From: an uncultured Roseburia sp.
Lineage (GTDB): Bacteria > Bacillota > Clostridia > Lachnospirales > Lachnospiraceae
Reading direction: 5' to 3'
Length of the DNA stretch: 8,446 bases
Assembly (NCBI GenBank): GCA_946055175.1
Contig: CAMGET010000038.1
Location: 1 to 8,446 of the forward strand
Each line of letters begins with the position of its first letter. Position 1 is the stretch's first letter. Position numbers and translations under genes: made by a program. The notes beneath the pieces are model-generated. The model was not told the origin of the DNA. It made no database searches and saw only the letters and a list, made by a program, of their open reading frames with translations. Below, in pieces: positions 7,252-8,446 of this stretch.

Positions 7252-8124
7252 TTATTCAAATTCTTTTCCTGTTAATAATTCATATGCCTCTTTATATTTA
7301 GCAATGGTCTTATCTACTACTTCTTCCGGTAATAAGAAATCACTGTCCGGATTTGCTTTTAACCAGTCTCTTACGTACTGTTTATCAAAGGAAGGCTGAC
7401 CTTTTCCTTTTTCATAGCCTTCTACCGGCCAAAAACGAGAACTGTCCGGTGTCAACATCTCATCACCGATGACTACGTTGCCATTTTCATCTAAACCAAA
7501 TTCAAACTTAGTATCTGCAATAATGATTCCTTTGCTTAACGCATATTCTGCGCACTTTTTATAAATAGCAATGGTTGCATCCTTAATCTTGGTTGCATAC
7601 TCCAAACCTTTTCCCGGATACTGTTTTTCTAACACTTCGATGCTCTTTTCGAAGGAAATATTTTCATCATGGTCTCCAAGTTCTGCCTTGGTACTTGGGG
7701 TATAAATTGGTTCAGGAAGCTTTTCTGACTCAGCTAAGCCTTCCGGAAGCTTAATGCCGCAAACGGTTCCGTTCTCTTTATAGCTAGCCCAGCCACTACC
7801 TGTAATGTAGCCGCGAACGATGCATTCGATTGGAAGCATCTCAAGCTTTTTACAAAGCATACTGTTTCCGTCAAATCTCTCGTTTTGGAAAAATTCCGGC
7901 ATATCCTTTACATCAGTAGAAATCATGTGGTTTGGAATCACATCCTTTGTAAAATCAAACCAGAATTTAGACATCTGTGTAAGAATCGCACCTTTCTTTG
8001 TAATCTTGTTCTTTAAAATATAGTCAAAAGCAGAAATACGGTCTGTTGCTACTATAATCAGACTGTCTCCGTTATCATATACCTCACGAACTTTGCCTTC
8101 CTTGAATGGTTTAAATTCCTGCAT
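7252..8124 (-). CDS. purC: SAICAR synthase (phosphoribosylaminoimidazole-succinocarboxamide synthase)
   Basis: This 290-residue cytosolic enzyme joins CAIR and aspartate using ATP to give SAICAR, the substrate of the neighbouring PurB. The N-terminal [10 protein letters not shown] (8-17) and ATDRISAFD (26-34) form the ATP-binding region. The two family signatures are present as [16 protein letters not shown] (97-112) and [10 protein letters not shown] (201-210), followed by [12 protein letters not shown] (221-232). At 290 residues it is the long form of the family (Bacillus-type enzymes are about 240). The start is ATG 8122-8124, because AGGAGG (8133-8138) stands 8 bases upstream; an in-frame extension to 8166 would be read through that site and begin at the predicted transcription start. 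It is the first gene of the purC-purB-acyltransferase operon, with a leader of about 45 bases in which I see no riboswitch or obvious PurR box. Confidence 0.97.
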   Translation of the reverse strand: MQEFKPFKEGKVREVYDNGDSLIIVATDRISAFDYILKNKITKKGAILTQMSKFWFDFTKDVIPNHMISTDVKDMPEFFQNERFDGNSMLCKKLEMLPIECIVRGYITGSGWASYKENGTVCGIKLPEGLAESEKLPEPIYTPSTKAELGDHDENISFEKSIEVLEKQYPGKGLEYATKIKDATIAIYKKCAEYALSKGIIIADTKFEFGLDENGNVVIGDEMLTPDSSRFWPVEGYEKGKGQPSFDKQYVRDWLKANPDSDFLLPEEVVDKTIAKYKEAYELLTGKEFE

Positions 8125-8132
8125 CTTGTTTT

Positions 8133-8138
8133 CCTCCT
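8133..8138 (-). promoter_or_regulatory. RBS fixing the purC start
   Basis: Minus-strand AGGAGG sits 8 bases before ATG 8122-8124. The TTG at 8166 has no comparable site. Confidence 0.85.
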
Positions 8139-8175
8139 GTTTGTAAAATCGCATCTGTAATATCAAATCATTAAA

Positions 8176-8204
8176 AGTATAATACGCTCTATTTCAGAAA
8201 TCAA
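8176..8204 (-). promoter_or_regulatory. Sigma-A promoter of the purC operon
   Basis: On the minus strand, -35 TTGATT (8199-8204) and -10 TATACT (8176-8181) are 17 bases apart. The start would be near 8169, giving a short leader. AT-rich DNA upstream (8205-8240) could act as an UP element. A TTTCAGAAA direct repeat (8192-8200 and 8220-8228) flanks the -35 and may be regulatory, though this is weak. Confidence 0.7.
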
Positions 8205-8238
8205 CGTTTTTATAAGTTTTTTCAGAAAATATAAAAAT

Positions 8239-8260
8239 AGTACTTGACGTACTTTAGTAC
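8239..8260. promoter_or_regulatory. Clustered GTAC repeats, candidate operator
   Basis: AGTAC (8239-8243), GTACT (8249-8253) and AGTAC (8256-8260) alternate in orientation, forming AGTAC-n5-GTACT and GTACT-n2-AGTAC inverted repeats around the -35 and spacer of the plus-strand promoter. A fourth copy, GTACTAAA (8288-8295), is an exact inverse of TTTAGTAC (8253-8260). This layout is typical of a dimeric repressor site. The regulator is unknown. Confidence 0.5.
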
Positions 8261-8272
8261 CAGTAATATAAT
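8244..8272 (+). promoter_or_regulatory. Plus-strand sigma-A promoter, divergent from purC
   Basis: -35 TTGACG (8244-8249) and -10 TATAAT (8267-8272) are 17 bases apart. The start is expected near 8279-8280. No protein gene with a ribosome binding site lies downstream within the window. Confidence 0.7.
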
Positions 8273-8279
8273 GTGCTTA

Positions 8280-8396
8280 GAGCAAAAGTACTAAACAATT
8301 TATTTGCTATCCTCTTACCTTTATCATATAAATCCCCCGTTGCATAGCTAACTACTATGAAACACAAAAAGGCAACCTTCCCGGTTGCCTTTTTTG
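8280..8396 (+). ncRNA. Candidate small RNA, about 117 nt
   Basis: The transcript would run from the promoter at 8244-8272 to the terminator at 8366-8395. Between them are a weak AGCAAA/TTTGCT pairing (8281-8286, 8303-8308), an unpaired pyrimidine-rich stretch with CCCCC (8334-8338), and a hairpin of GTT-CATAG with CTATG-AAC (8339-8363, one G-A mismatch, 7-base loop). An ATG at 8357 lacks a ribosome binding site and lies at the base of the terminator. C-rich unpaired motifs are used by some Firmicutes small RNAs, such as RoxS/RsaE, to bind Shine-Dalgarno sequences; that parallel is inference. The terminator may instead serve only the minus-strand gene, and the promoter could then be spurious. 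Confidence 0.45.
8366..8395. terminator. Bidirectional intrinsic terminator
   Basis: The stem GGCAACC (8371-8377) with GGTTGCC (8383-8389) has a 5-base loop and is flanked by AAAAA (8366-8370) and TTTTTT (8390-8395), so it can work in both directions. It lies about 10 bases past the stop of the partial minus-strand gene and would also end the proposed plus-strand small RNA. Confidence 0.9.
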
Positions 8397-8405
8397 TATC
8401 TATAA

Positions 8406-8446
8406 CTATTTCACTAACAAAGATTTACCTGTCATTTCAGCCGGCT
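8406..8446 (-). CDS. C-terminal end of an unidentified minus-strand gene (partial)
   Basis: Reading leftward from the window edge, one minus-strand frame gives PAEMTGKSLLVK and then TAG (8406-8408). The strong terminator about 10 bases beyond supports this as a true gene end. Twelve full codons are too few to assign a family. Confidence 0.55.
   Translation of the reverse strand, partial: PAEMTGKSLLVK

Noticed and set aside
8125..8170. Possible purine riboswitch or PurR box in the purC leader.
   Set aside because: The predicted leader is only about 45 bases and shows no conserved purine aptamer core, terminator/antiterminator pair or recognisable PurR box.
8306..8335. Minus-strand mini-ORF (MIKVRG) behind a GGGGG that could be a leader peptide for purC.
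   Set aside because: Only six codons, no convincing minus-strand promoter upstream, and it lies beyond the predicted purC transcription start.
8357..8446. Plus-strand ATG opening a frame (MKHKKATFPVAFFV...) to the window edge.
   Set aside because: It has no ribosome binding site, its codons are made by the terminator hairpin, and it is antisense to the more convincing minus-strand gene end.

Overview
The window looks like chromosome from a low-GC, Gram-positive anaerobe of the Clostridia, most likely a Lachnospiraceae-type gut bacterium. This is inferred from strong GGAGG-type ribosome binding sites, AT-rich third codon positions, textbook sigma-A promoters with 17-bp spacers, a PPi-type phosphofructokinase, and a LacI-like/GGDEF fusion protein of the sort common in that family. 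No database search was possible, so the taxonomy is an inference.

Layout, left to right. Bases 1-722 (+) hold the C-terminal 239 codons of a multi-spanning membrane acyltransferase cut by the window edge. It converges, with only 3 bases between stop codons, on a cytosolic sensor/diguanylate cyclase (726-3032, -). That gene has its own promoter and is isolated from the next gene by an intrinsic terminator. Bases 3168-4400 (-) encode a PPi-dependent phosphofructokinase (pfp) with a consensus promoter whose -35 box contains the stop codon of the gene upstream, and a perfect 9+9 bp palindrome at its predicted transcription start. Bases 4479-8124 (-) are an apparent three-gene operon in the order purC, purB, then a PlsC-like acyltransferase carrying a zinc ribbon and an uncharacterised C-terminal domain. 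Gaps are 25 and 15 bases. PurC and PurB catalyse two consecutive steps of IMP synthesis (CAIR to SAICAR to AICAR plus fumarate).

The right-hand 281 bases between purC and a partial minus-strand gene (8406-8446) are the most interesting non-coding stretch. They hold the purC promoter, a divergent plus-strand promoter studded with GTAC repeats, and about 115 bases downstream a strong intrinsic terminator, with no convincing ORF between. I propose a small RNA of roughly 117 nt with a C-rich segment, possibly regulated through the GTAC repeats.

The longest computed reading frames overstate several N-termini. Ribosome binding sites place the likely starts at 3032 (GTG) for the GGDEF protein, 5759 (TTG) for the PlsC-like protein, 7226 (ATG) for purB and 8124 (ATG) for purC. 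No mobile elements, CRISPR arrays, tRNA or rRNA genes were seen, and no obviously novel multi-gene system. The unusual material is regulatory structure and domain architecture. There is no gene-free stretch over 300 bases.
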